64,000 nucleotides of DNA from an uncultured Clostridia bacterium (GTDB lineage Bacteria; Bacillota; Clostridia; UMGS1883), in contig CANQRB010000005.1 in NCBI GenBank assembly GCA_947626145.1, forward strand, positions 1 through 64,000, written 5' to 3'. Made by a program: the position numbers and the translations under genes. Each line of letters starts with the position of its first letter. Position 1 is the stretch's first letter. Positions 58,521 through 64,000 of this stretch are shown here, piece by piece. A model generated the notes under the pieces. That model saw only the letters and a list, made by a program, of their open reading frames with translations. It was not told the origin of the DNA and ran no database searches.

Positions 58521-59972
58521 TCACTCCAGACTGATTTCGCCCTCTTCCTCGCCGGTCTCGCCTGTCAGGGCGGGTATTCCTTCCGTCTCGGCCTCGGCCA
58601 TTTCCAGCGCATAGTCCACGTCGTCTATTTCCGGCACGGCTATGCCCCAGGCCAGAGACTTGGGCAGGCCCGCCGCCATGAGAGCCTGAGCCGCCTGAGC
58701 GTTGCTGAGGGTGTCCATGGGGAAGTTGCGCTTGAAGTCCATTGTTATCTGCAAGGGATCCACCGCGATCTGTTTAAGGGCCCAGAAGCCCGCCAGCAGC
58801 CGCCACATATGGGTCGCCGCGTCCATCATCTTTGCCTGGAACATTCCGCACTTGGTCTCAAGGCCGTGAAGCTTGAACTTTAACGAAACGCCGCTGGCCG
58901 TGCCGAAGGTCTCGTCGCTGAGGTCCGGCGTCTTGCTGAAGCGGTAGATGTTCCCCTCAAGCCGGTCAAGCTGGTGCTCGGCGAAGCTGTCGTTCACTTC
59001 CTTGGTCAGGAAGTAGATCTTCCGCTCCGAGGTGGCTCCCGTGCCGGGAATGGAAAAGGCTCCGCTTCTGCGGGCCTCGTCGAGGGTTTCGTCGTCAGGA
59101 CTCAGCCCTTGAAATACCATATAGGCGTGAGCGAAGCTCTCCACGTCGTTTATGTTGTCGCTGAGCACCTTTTCATAGGCGTCTATCTCGCTGAGGACCT
59201 TTTCCGCGTCCCCGATGCGCTCATTGTTGTTTTCCACCGCCTGAAGGGGACAGCCGCCGAACAGGTGTATCCGGCTTTCAATCAGCTTCAGGTCGCCGAG
59301 CCCGCCCTCGTAGACGTGGTACATCTCGCTGTCGTAAAACTCGGCGTGCCAGGTCTTTGCCCCTCCGGCCAGCTCGGTATAATAATACCTTACGGCATAT
59401 TCCGGCTCGGACAGGCGGGAGCTTGACAGTATCACCGTCTCCCACGCCGGCACCGGCATGACCCTTGCCTCGCCTTCGGGGTCAACATAGAACAGCCGCC
59501 CCGCGTATCCGGCAATGGCGGCCATTTTCGTTATTTCCATGTCCACGCCGAACATGTTGTTCCGCGTGACGAAATCGGTCACGGCCTTTGTGGCCCTGTC
59601 AATCGCTTCCATGCCGCCGGTAACGCTTTTCGCCTCGTCCGTCTTGCTGTAACCGTAGGCGATGGGCTTGCCGGCGAAATATCCCGTCTTGAAATCCACT
59701 ATCTCGCCGACGAAATCGGTCTTGACCTTGTTGTTAATGGGGTCCGTCTCGTGGAACCGGGGCTCCCGCCCGTCGATGGGTGCGCTGCCGTCAAGGCCCA
59801 TGTAACGGTTGTACATCTCGCGGTTGTATTTGGCGTTGAGCTTATGCTTGCGGATGATTTTCCCCAGCAGCGGCGAGGATATAGCCCCCAGGCCAAGCTC
59901 GCCCAGCTCCGCCTTTATCTCGGCCAGCTCCGCCGAATAATCAGGATATATGTTTTTTTCGTTTCTTCCCAT
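58521..59972 (-). CDS. Phage portal protein, SPP1 gp6-like
   Basis: 483 residues, GAGGAGAAGG before the ATG. IIRKHKLNAKYNREMYNRYMGLDGSAPIDGREPRFHETDPINNKVKTDFVGEIVDFKTGYFAGKPIAYGYS is the signature of SPP1 gp6-like portals. LSDETFGTASGVSLKFKLHGLETKCGMFQAKMMDAATHMWRLLAG is the conserved C-terminal part. It forms the dodecameric DNA entry ring. It overlaps the upstream zinc-ribbon gene by 32 bases. Confidence 0.93.
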   Translation of the reverse strand: MGRNEKNIYPDYSAELAEIKAELGELGLGAISSPLLGKIIRKHKLNAKYNREMYNRYMGLDGSAPIDGREPRFHETDPINNKVKTDFVGEIVDFKTGYFAGKPIAYGYSKTDEAKSVTGGMEAIDRATKAVTDFVTRNNMFGVDMEITKMAAIAGYAGRLFYVDPEGEARVMPVPAWETVILSSSRLSEPEYAVRYYYTELAGGAKTWHAEFYDSEMYHVYEGGLGDLKLIESRIHLFGGCPLQAVENNNERIGDAEKVLSEIDAYEKVLSDNINDVESFAHAYMVFQGLSPDDETLDEARRSGAFSIPGTGATSERKIYFLTKEVNDSFAEHQLDRLEGNIYRFSKTPDLSDETFGTASGVSLKFKLHGLETKCGMFQAKMMDAATHMWRLLAGFWALKQIAVDPLQITMDFKRNFPMDTLSNAQAAQALMAAGLPKSLAWGIAVPEIDDVDYALEMAEAETEGIPALTGETGEEEGEISLE

Positions 59973-60099
59973 GGCTTTTCCTTCTCCTCACGGCCGGCAG
60001 CCGCCGGTCGAAGATGATTTTCCCGTCAAAGGTTCGGGTCAGGCCGCACCTGGCGCAGACCGACACGTCGTTTATTTGCATCCAGCTGTGATTACACAT
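59941..60099 (-). CDS. Small zinc-ribbon protein between terminase and portal
   Basis: 52 residues from an ATG that overlaps the terminase stop (TAATG). MCNHSWMQINDVSVCARCGL has a C..H / C-A-R-C-G zinc-finger-like pair, and the C-terminus is very basic (RRLPAVRRRKSHGKKRKKHIS). It probably binds nucleic acid. Small zinc proteins at this place are common in related phages. Its stop lies inside the portal gene. Confidence 0.7.
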   Translation of the reverse strand: MCNHSWMQINDVSVCARCGLTRTFDGKIIFDRRLPAVRRRKSHGKKRKKHIS

Positions 60100-61331
60100 T
60101 ACAGCCTCTTTCCCGCCTGAATACGCGCTTCGAGCATATCGCCCTCCACCGCGTAACGCAGGGCGTCCATCAGATGATTGTCGGCGTCCACCGGCCGGGC
60201 CAGTGTGTTGCCGTATTTATCCTCTTCCCAGCGGTACTGGGAGATTTCTTTCTTGAAATTTTCGCAGCCGCTGTCCACGATGATTTCATAGTCCAGCAGC
60301 CACCGTATGCCACGGTTCACGCTGTCGGGGCCCTTCACCGCCGGAATGGCGTTGACGCCGTTGTCCGCCAGAAAATCAATGGTCTTTGGGTCGGCGCTGT
60401 CGCAGGTTATGTAATTCCGCCCGGCGAACTCGCCGGCCACCCTCAGCAGCTCGGCGTCGGACATTCCCGACCGGTACACCTCGCCGAGGATGTATATCTT
60501 TTTCCGCTTGCGGTCGATGTGCAGCTTGATCAGGGCGTTGGGGTCGGCGGCATAGCCGAAGTCGCAGCCGAACCGGAGCCTGTCGAATTCCGCCTCCCGG
60601 CCGCTCAGATCCTCGACCTTCCAGTTGTCGAAGATGAGGCCCTTCGCCACGCCCCAGTTCCCCAGCCCCGCCACCTCGTAGCGCTTGGGCCGGTTTTTCT
60701 TCATGTCCTCGAACAGCTGGCGGTCCCGGTCGTCCAGCCACTCGTTGCACATATAGTTTGTGGTCAGGGCGAGGATGTCCGGGCTTACCGTGTCGAAAAA
60801 CCGCCGCTTCAGCCAGTGGAGCTCGTTCCACGGGTTGAAGGTTATGGTGATTTGTTTGAACAGTCCCAGCGGCGCCACGCCTCGGATGGATTCGTCAAGG
60901 GTGTTGAAGTCCTCCTCGTCCATTATCTCATAGCCTTCCTCGATCCACATCCAGCACAGGACGCCTACATCGACGGTTATGGACGTGACCTTGAGCGGGT
61001 CGTCAAGGCCCCGAAAATAAATCTTTTGCCCGGTGGGCAGGTAAGTCATTTCCAGCGGGTTAAGCGTCACCCGCCACAGATGCTCGACGCCGAAGCGCCG
61101 GATAGCCCACCGCAGCTCGGTGAAGCAGGAATTTTTCAGCGTGGCCGCCGTCCGGCGCACAACGAGGGTGTTGGACTCGGGGTATTTCATCATGTTGAAA
61201 ATATACTACAGGGCCGCCGTCTTGCTCTTTTTGCTGGCGCGGCTGCCCTTGACCACTCGATAGCGGCCCTTGAAGTCCCAAAAGCGCTTGTAGCCGCCGC
61301 CCACAATCTCGCTTAGCCTGAGCGGGGGCAT
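60099..61331 (-). pseudogene. Terminase large subunit interrupted by an in-frame TAG
   Basis: From the ATG at 61331 (overlapping the small subunit stop) the frame reads MPPLRLSEIVGGGYKRFWDF.. and reaches the Walker A-like ASKKSKT. Then codon 42 is TAG (61208-61206), after which the same frame continues YIFNMMKYPESNTLVVRRTAATLKNSCF for another 368 codons. The rest contains the DVGVLCWMWIEEGYEI acidic motif and the nuclease half (RFGCDFGYAADPNALIKLHIDRKRKKIYILGEVYRSGMSD). Without readthrough, a product restarting at the ATG at 61193 lacks the ATP-binding loop. TAG is an ordinary stop in other genes here. Confidence 0.88.
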
Positions 61332-61801
61332 TATCCGTCCTCCGGCAGGTCTTCCACGATCTGCACCGGCGCGGCCCCGTCGATTTTCGTCCTGTCGGTG
61401 AACATGGCGTAATATTTGCCCAGCAGCTCCGCGGCCTTGTTTACGTCCATCAGCTTTGCCGGAATGCTGACGCTGATCGGCGTTTCCGTGTCAGACGTAA
61501 CTTTTTTGCCGTTATCGTCATAGAACGTCTTATGCGTCTTGCAGGTAACCACTGTTGTCTCCTGCTCTTCCCGCCGCATGATGCGGGTCAGCGTTTTCAA
61601 TACCTCGTCCTGCCTGGCGATAAGGGCCTCTTCCTTTTCCGCCAGCCGTTTTTCTATGTATTCCCGGATTTCAGGTTTCCTCAGGTTTTCGTCGCCTATC
61701 GCATAGGCGGTTCTTTTTGAATACCCCGCTCTGACAGCCGCCTGAGTGGCGTTGAGGTCAGTGAGATACTCGTCGCAAAATCTCTTCTGTTTCGGCGTCA
61801 C
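61331..61801 (-). CDS. Terminase small subunit
   Basis: 156 residues starting at GTG, AAAGGAGG upstream. TPKQKRFCDEYLTDLNATQAAVRAGYSKRTAYAIGDENLRKPEIREYIEKRLAEKEEALIARQDEVLKTLTRIMRREEQ is the Terminase_2 layout: a helix-turn-helix that binds the pac/cos site and a coiled coil. It is the first gene of the late operon, after a leader hairpin and the candidate late promoter at 61880-61935. Confidence 0.93.
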   Translation of the reverse strand: MTPKQKRFCDEYLTDLNATQAAVRAGYSKRTAYAIGDENLRKPEIREYIEKRLAEKEEALIARQDEVLKTLTRIMRREEQETTVVTCKTHKTFYDDNGKKVTSDTETPISVSIPAKLMDVNKAAELLGKYYAMFTDRTKIDGAAPVQIVEDLPEDG

Positions 61802-61836
61802 AGCGGCCGCCTCCTTTCGCTCGGTTTGTAATCAAA

Positions 61837-61865
61837 AAGGCACCGGAGCCGTCCTCCTGTGCCTT
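61837..61865 (-). terminator. Leader hairpin between the late promoter and the terminase genes
   Basis: On the minus strand AAGGCAC pairs with GTGCCTT around fifteen bases and is followed by TTTGATT. It lies in the untranslated leader, so late gene expression may need antitermination. Confidence 0.6.
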
Positions 61866-61879
61866 ATTTTTCAGCTTAC

Positions 61880-61935
61880 AGTATATCACAGGTAGTTATG
61901 GACATTCAAGGACATTTATGGACATTTCAGGACAT
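61880..61935 (-). promoter_or_regulatory. Candidate late promoter with four phased ATGTCC repeats
   Basis: On the minus strand four copies of ATGTCC lie exactly ten bases apart (GGACAT on the plus strand at 61900, 61910, 61920 and 61930). They lead into an extended -10 TGTGATATACT (hexamer 61885-61880) without a good -35. Such helically phased sites in place of a -35 box indicate an activator, as in late-gene regulation by ArpU/RinA-like proteins. Confidence 0.65.
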
Positions 61936-61944
61936 CTTTTATTT

Positions 61945-62012
61945 TTTGGGGAAAAATTTTTTTAAAAAATTTCCAAAAAACACTTGACAAACCACGGGCT
62001 TCGTGGTATAAT
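61945..62012 (+). promoter_or_regulatory. Module B promoter with internal palindrome
   Basis: The A/T-rich stretch (..CCAAAAAACAC), TTGACA (61984-61989), 17-base spacer, TATAAT (62007-62012) and downstream ACCATAGAAAGGAGGT nearly repeat module A. The spacer holds ACCACG-GGCTT-CGTGGT, a palindrome different from that of module A. Confidence 0.8.
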
Positions 62013-62037
62013 AGAACCATAGAAAGGAGGTAAGACA

Positions 62038-62163
62038 GTGGCAAAGAAAAACAAAAAGCCCGCCAAGCGCAAGAACGAAATGCTGACAATCGTCATAAAT
62101 GCGTTAGCGGACTTAATCATCGGAACTCTGCTGATACTCATCCAGAAAATGATTGAGGATTAA
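62038..62163 (+). CDS. Module B peptide 1: basic head plus membrane helix
   Basis: 41 residues from a GTG with AAAGGAGGT upstream. A lysine-rich head (AKKNKKPAKRKN) precedes the helix MLTIVINALADLIIGTLLILI and a QKMIED end. Same design as peptide 1 of module A, which has an almost identical promoter. A convergent promoter at 62210-62238 reads antisense across its 3-prime end. A type I toxin-like or membrane-signalling peptide is plausible; unproven. Confidence 0.65.
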   Translation: MAKKNKKPAKRKNEMLTIVINALADLIIGTLLILIQKMIED

Positions 62164-62169
62164 CAGAGC

Positions 62170-62203
62170 GAGGGGAACGGGGCGGCGAGCCGCCCCACCC
62201 CTC
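62170..62203. other. GC-rich hairpin in the sense/antisense overlap of module B
   Basis: GAGGGG-AAC-GGGGCGG and CCGCCCC-AC-CCCTC pair. It lies right after peptide 1 and begins almost at the predicted antisense start, the same placement as in module A. Confidence 0.55.
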
Positions 62204-62209
62204 AAATCC

Positions 62210-62238
62210 ATGATAACACAATAATCCGCCATTGTCAA
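62210..62238 (-). promoter_or_regulatory. Convergent antisense promoter of module B
   Basis: On the minus strand TTGACA (62238-62233), 17-base spacer and TATCAT (62215-62210). The RNA would start near 62203 with the hairpin and run antisense to peptide 1. Confidence 0.7.
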
Positions 62239-62243
62239 GAGCC

Positions 62244-62339
62244 ATGTCAAAAACTTTATTATTTCTTGGCGTATTTTTCATCGCCATAGGCATCGCAAAG
62301 TTGGTTTACGTGCTTATCCGAAAGCGTAAGGGGGACTGA
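62244..62339 (+). CDS. Module B peptide 2: short membrane peptide
   Basis: 31 residues: a helix TLLFLGVFFIAIGIAKLVYVLI and a basic tail RKRKGD, like peptide 2 of module A in size and polarity. There is no strong ribosome site, because the antisense promoter occupies the region just upstream; translation may be weak or coupled. It ends two bases before the GTG of the helix-turn-helix gene. Confidence 0.5.
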   Translation: MSKTLLFLGVFFIAIGIAKLVYVLIRKRKGD

Positions 62340-62341
62340 CC

Positions 62342-62530
62342 GTGGAGACTGTAAAAGAGCTGCGCAAAGCGGCAAAAATGACCCAGCAGGCTTTTGCCGA
62401 CTATTTCGGTGTGCCGAAGCGCACCGTCGAGGACTGGGAGAGCGAAAAGAGCGCGGTAAAGCCTTATTTGCTGGAGCTCATGGAGTATAAGCTGCGCCAT
62501 GAAAAAATTATCGCCGAGGCGGAGGGGTGA
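62342..62530 (+). CDS. Helix-turn-helix DNA-binding protein of module B
   Basis: 62 residues from GTG, AAGGGGG seven bases upstream. METVKELRKAAKMTQQAFADYFGVPKRTVEDWESEKSAVKPYLLELMEYKL is an XRE-type helix-turn-helix with the recognition helix in PKRTVEDWE. It holds the place that the ribbon-helix-helix gene has in module A, so it probably represses the module promoter through its palindrome. The CRISPR mini-array begins 18 bases after its stop, with room for no leader. Confidence 0.85.
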   Translation: METVKELRKAAKMTQQAFADYFGVPKRTVEDWESEKSAVKPYLLELMEYKLRHEKIIAEAEG

Positions 62531-62548
62531 CCCTCCGCATAACCTTAA

Positions 62549-62649
62549 GTTTGTCCGCCCCGCACGGGGCGTGTGAGTTGAAATGACACCGTTTCCAATT
62601 AATGCTACAATACGTTTGTCCGCCCCGCATAGGGCGTGTGAGTTGAAAT
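62549..62649 (+). CRISPR. Two-repeat CRISPR mini-array in the prophage
   Basis: Two 36-base copies (62549-62584 and 62614-62649) with two differences flank a 29-base spacer. Each contains a CCGCCCCGCACGGGGCG-type hairpin and ends GTGTGAGTTGAAAT, the layout of type I-C-like repeats. If the leading GTTT is not repeat, the unit is 32 plus 33 bases, closer to type I-C. A further TAGTTGAAAT follows at 62658. No cas genes are present. The array is read on the plus strand, probably with the upstream gene. Confidence 0.75.
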
Positions 62650-62687
62650 TGATAAATAGTTGAAATACAAAAAGGAGAGTGATCTTC

Positions 62688-63092
62688 ATGCCGGAGCCAA
62701 CCGCCATTGACTACAAGTTTCTCGGCTTCAACGGTAGTTCCGTATCGGTGAGCCGCGCTCAGATTGACAAAAAGTTTAAAAAATATTCGCCGTCCATAGA
62801 CGCCCGCATAAGCTTTTTGGCTTATGATATGGGCTATATTGCCGAAGATACCACCCAACGGATAAGCGGAGCCGGCGACATAACCGTCACTCATCTCGGC
62901 ATATATCGCATTACCGAGCTTGGCGTCCGTGCCCTTCAGGACTATCGCCGGCAAAAGCGTGAAAACTCCCGCCGTTTTTGGCTACCTATCATCATATCAA
63001 CCGCGATAACCATTCCAGGAGCTTATCGTGAAGAACTGGCTCAATTAGGACGAGCACTGCTGAAATTATTGAAATTACTAACGGCAAATTAG
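62688..63092 (+). CDS. Winged-helix-like protein with C-terminal membrane segment
   Basis: 134 residues from the ATG at 62688 (AAAGGAGAG upstream; an in-frame ATG three codons earlier is worse). YKFLGFNGSSVSVSRAQIDKKFKKYSPSIDARISFLAYDMGYIAEDTTQRISGAGDITVTHLGIYRITELGVRALQDY reads like a winged-helix domain, and RRFWLPIIISTAITIPGAY is one membrane helix near the end. A membrane-tethered regulator is possible. Its last 100 bases overlap, head-on, the small gene at 62992-63135. Confidence 0.65.
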   Translation: MPEPTAIDYKFLGFNGSSVSVSRAQIDKKFKKYSPSIDARISFLAYDMGYIAEDTTQRISGAGDITVTHLGIYRITELGVRALQDYRRQKRENSRRFWLPIIISTAITIPGAYREELAQLGRALLKLLKLLTAN

Positions 63093-63135
63093 GGTGCCGT
63101 TCGTAAATTGGCCTGTAATCCTTTTCTTTTTTCAT
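62992..63135 (-). CDS. 47-residue membrane peptide, convergent with the previous gene
   Basis: GAGGAGAAAG lies six bases before an ATG. The peptide starts MKKEKDYRPIYERHPNLPLV and has a hydrophobic SIISAVLVLIEPVLH core and a WLSRLI end. Its 3-prime two thirds are antisense to the winged-helix gene. It belongs to a leftward run of three tiny membrane-protein genes (63429 to 62992). Function unknown. Confidence 0.55.
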   Translation of the reverse strand: MKKEKDYRPIYERHPNLPLVISIISAVLVLIEPVLHDKLLEWLSRLI

Positions 63136-63145
63136 GTCTTTCTCC

Positions 63146-63244
63146 TCACATACAATTTAATACCGATATTGCAACAGCTGTCAGAAATGCTGTTATCGCT
63201 GATGACAAAATAGTAAGGCCGTATTCTTTGAAAAATTTTCTCAC
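63146..63244 (-). CDS. 32-residue membrane peptide
   Basis: A GTG start with GGAGGTG seven bases upstream. The peptide begins MRKFFKEYGLTILSSAITAF and ends ISVLNCM, a basic head and one helix. Its stop overlaps the region just upstream of the next small gene, so these are co-translated. No family recognised. Confidence 0.55.
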   Translation of the reverse strand: MRKFFKEYGLTILSSAITAFLTAVAISVLNCM

Positions 63245-63249
63245 TTCTT

Positions 63250-63429
63250 TCACCTCCGTCCCACAAACAAATGCTTTACCGCCTCAGTGGTGCACGCCTT
63301 CAGCTCATCGTCTGTCGGCGTGCGCCACTTTGTCTTGCAAAAGTATAACACCGCCAACGTGCTTATGTACCATTTCAGGCTTGTTATTGCCAAAATGGCG
63401 ATAACGATGCCGAGTAAAATATATATCAC
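63250..63429 (-). CDS. Small membrane protein of the prophage right end
   Basis: 59 residues from the GTG at 63429 (GGGAGGTGAGGAG upstream). Begins MIYILLGIVIAILAITSLKW with a membrane helix, then a soluble tail YFCKTKWRTPTDDELKACTTEAVKHLFVGRR. Unknown function; first of three tiny leftward genes downstream of the repressor-type gene at 63510-63719. Confidence 0.6.
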   Translation of the reverse strand: MIYILLGIVIAILAITSLKWYISTLAVLYFCKTKWRTPTDDELKACTTEAVKHLFVGRR

Positions 63430-63503
63430 CTCCTCACCTCCCCTCGGGCGCCGTGTGCGTTTCAACCGCTCGCGGCCCGCGGCCGCCCCTTGCGCCAGCC
63501 TTC

Positions 63504-63836
63504 TTGCGTTTACGCAAGTTTGTCAGCAAAAAAAATTTCCATAGGGTTTTTAATTGCAAGCGCATCTACAATCAATCCTATTTCCAACCTATCAAAGTCT
63601 CCACCACTGTTAATTTTCCGATATAAAGTCGATTCGTTAATTCCCAACTTTTCTGCCAACGACTTTTTTGTTATGCCTGCAATCTTCAAACATTCCTCAA
63701 ATTTTTCTTTGTCAAACAATGTTTATTCACCTCTCTTGCGTTTATGCAAGTTTAGTATAGCACATATTTTTTTGTTTGTCAATGCATTTTTGCAAGTTTT
63801 TTTAAATTTTTTCAAAAAACTCTTGCATTTTTGCAA
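63504..63836. promoter_or_regulatory. Repressor switch region with four TTGCRTTTWTGCAA-type operators
   Basis: Palindromes at 63504-63517, 63736-63749, 63782-63795 and 63823-63836 share the pattern TTGCRTTTWYGCAA. A leftward promoter (TTGACA/TATACT, 17 apart, hexamers 63779-63774 and 63756-63751) and a rightward promoter (TTGCAT at 63823, 17 bases, TATAAT at 63846-63851) lie between the divergent genes and are covered by the operators, as in a CI/Cro switch. Confidence 0.75.
63510..63719 (-). CDS. Cro/CI-like helix-turn-helix regulator
   Basis: 69 residues starting at TTG, AGAGAGGTG upstream. FDKEKFEECLKIAGITKKSLAEKLGINESTLYRKINSGGDFDRLEIGLIVDALAI is a compact XRE-type helix-turn-helix. The size suits a Cro-like regulator or a minimal repressor. 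It faces the next gene across shared operators; one operator overlaps its own stop codon. Confidence 0.85.
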   Translation of the reverse strand: MFDKEKFEECLKIAGITKKSLAEKLGINESTLYRKINSGGDFDRLEIGLIVDALAIKNPMEIFFADKLA

Positions 63837-63875
63837 CATTAGTTGTATAATACGTTTGTAAGGTAGGTGAAAAGG

Positions 63876-64000
63876 GTGAATGACATAAACATTATTATTA
63901 GGAACCGCCGCCTTGAATTGGGGCTTACTATGCTTGATGTGGCAAAAAAAGTTGGAGTTAGCGAAGGTACAGTTTCAAGATGGGAAAGCGGAGATATTGC
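63876..64000 (+). CDS. CI-like phage repressor (partial, runs off the right edge)
   Basis: From a GTG behind AGGTAGGTG the frame reads MNDINIIIRNRRLELGLTML, then DVAKKVGVSEGTVSRWESGDI, the N-terminal helix-turn-helix of an XRE/CI repressor. Only 41 residues are in the window. It is divergent from the small regulator at 63510-63719 and is driven by the promoter at 63823-63851. The integrase and replication genes are presumably beyond the edge. Confidence 0.82.
   Translation, partial: MNDINIIIRNRRLELGLTMLDVAKKVGVSEGTVSRWESGDI

Noticed and set aside
60099-61331. Genome-wide reassignment of TAG as a sense codon
   Set aside because: Several nearby phage and host genes end naturally in TAG (43165, 43912, 11575), and downstream frames restart properly, so TAG is a stop here.
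61900-61935. Origin iterons near the terminase
   Set aside because: The four repeats align with an extended -10 box at promoter distance and no replication gene is next to them; an activator site fits better.
62306-62954. Minus-strand frames translating as ..THTPRAGRT.. and ..FNSHAPCGADK..
   Set aside because: These are the typical spurious peptides produced when CRISPR repeats are translated; they support the mini-array, not a gene.

Overview
The window looks like a chromosomal segment of a Gram-positive anaerobe of the Clostridia (probably an uncultured gut Eubacteriales member). The signs are strong GGAGG ribosome sites, a SpoVB-like flippase, a split ferredoxin-type glutamate synthase, a GTP-type PEP carboxykinase, a NifU-like/GGGtGRT pair and many TTGACA-17-TATAAT promoters. 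Two mobile regions flank a core of host genes.

Region 1 (about 1-7750): the start of a secreted GLUG-repeat protein runs off the left edge. It is followed by a compact AT-rich integrative element (about 645-7385). Two large serine recombinases lie at opposite ends and point outwards. Between them are a Mor-like regulator, a DUF1643 protein, two hypothetical genes, a P4/D5-type primase-helicase and a shared operator-rich control region. There are no capsid or tail genes, so it resembles a phage satellite or plasmid-like element.

Region 2 (about 7750-32700): host genes. These are a membrane protein and a WYL regulator, a MATE exporter, a SpoVB-like flippase, a LamG surface protein with a small peptide gene, tRNA-Gly, tadA, tRNA-Ser, tRNA-Leu, a rhodanese/transglutaminase pair, the NifU-like/GGGtGRT operon, pckG, an aquaporin, a five-gene split glutamate synthase operon, an Amt-PII fusion transporter and tRNA-Pro. 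The last two loci form a nitrogen-assimilation block. A degenerate CRISPR-like relic lies between the WYL and MATE genes.

Region 3 (about 32.7 kb to beyond 64 kb): a contractile-tailed (myovirus) prophage, starting just after tRNA-Pro. Late genes are read leftwards from a candidate late promoter at 61.9 kb: terminase, portal, MuF, scaffold, capsid, connectors, sheath, tube, tape measure, baseplate, fibres, holin, amidase. The large terminase has an in-frame amber codon, so the prophage may be defective. A nine-G tract joins a tail-fibre gene to an out-of-frame extension, which suggests phase variation.

The most unusual signal is a pair of paralogous small-membrane-peptide modules at the two ends of the late region (33.5 and 62.0 kb). 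Each has a near-identical upstream region, a palindrome between -35 and -10, a short basic-plus-transmembrane peptide, a convergent promoter reading antisense over that peptide, a second membrane peptide and a DNA-binding protein gene. The 62-kb copy is followed directly by a two-repeat CRISPR mini-array with no cas genes. The window ends in a divergent repressor switch.
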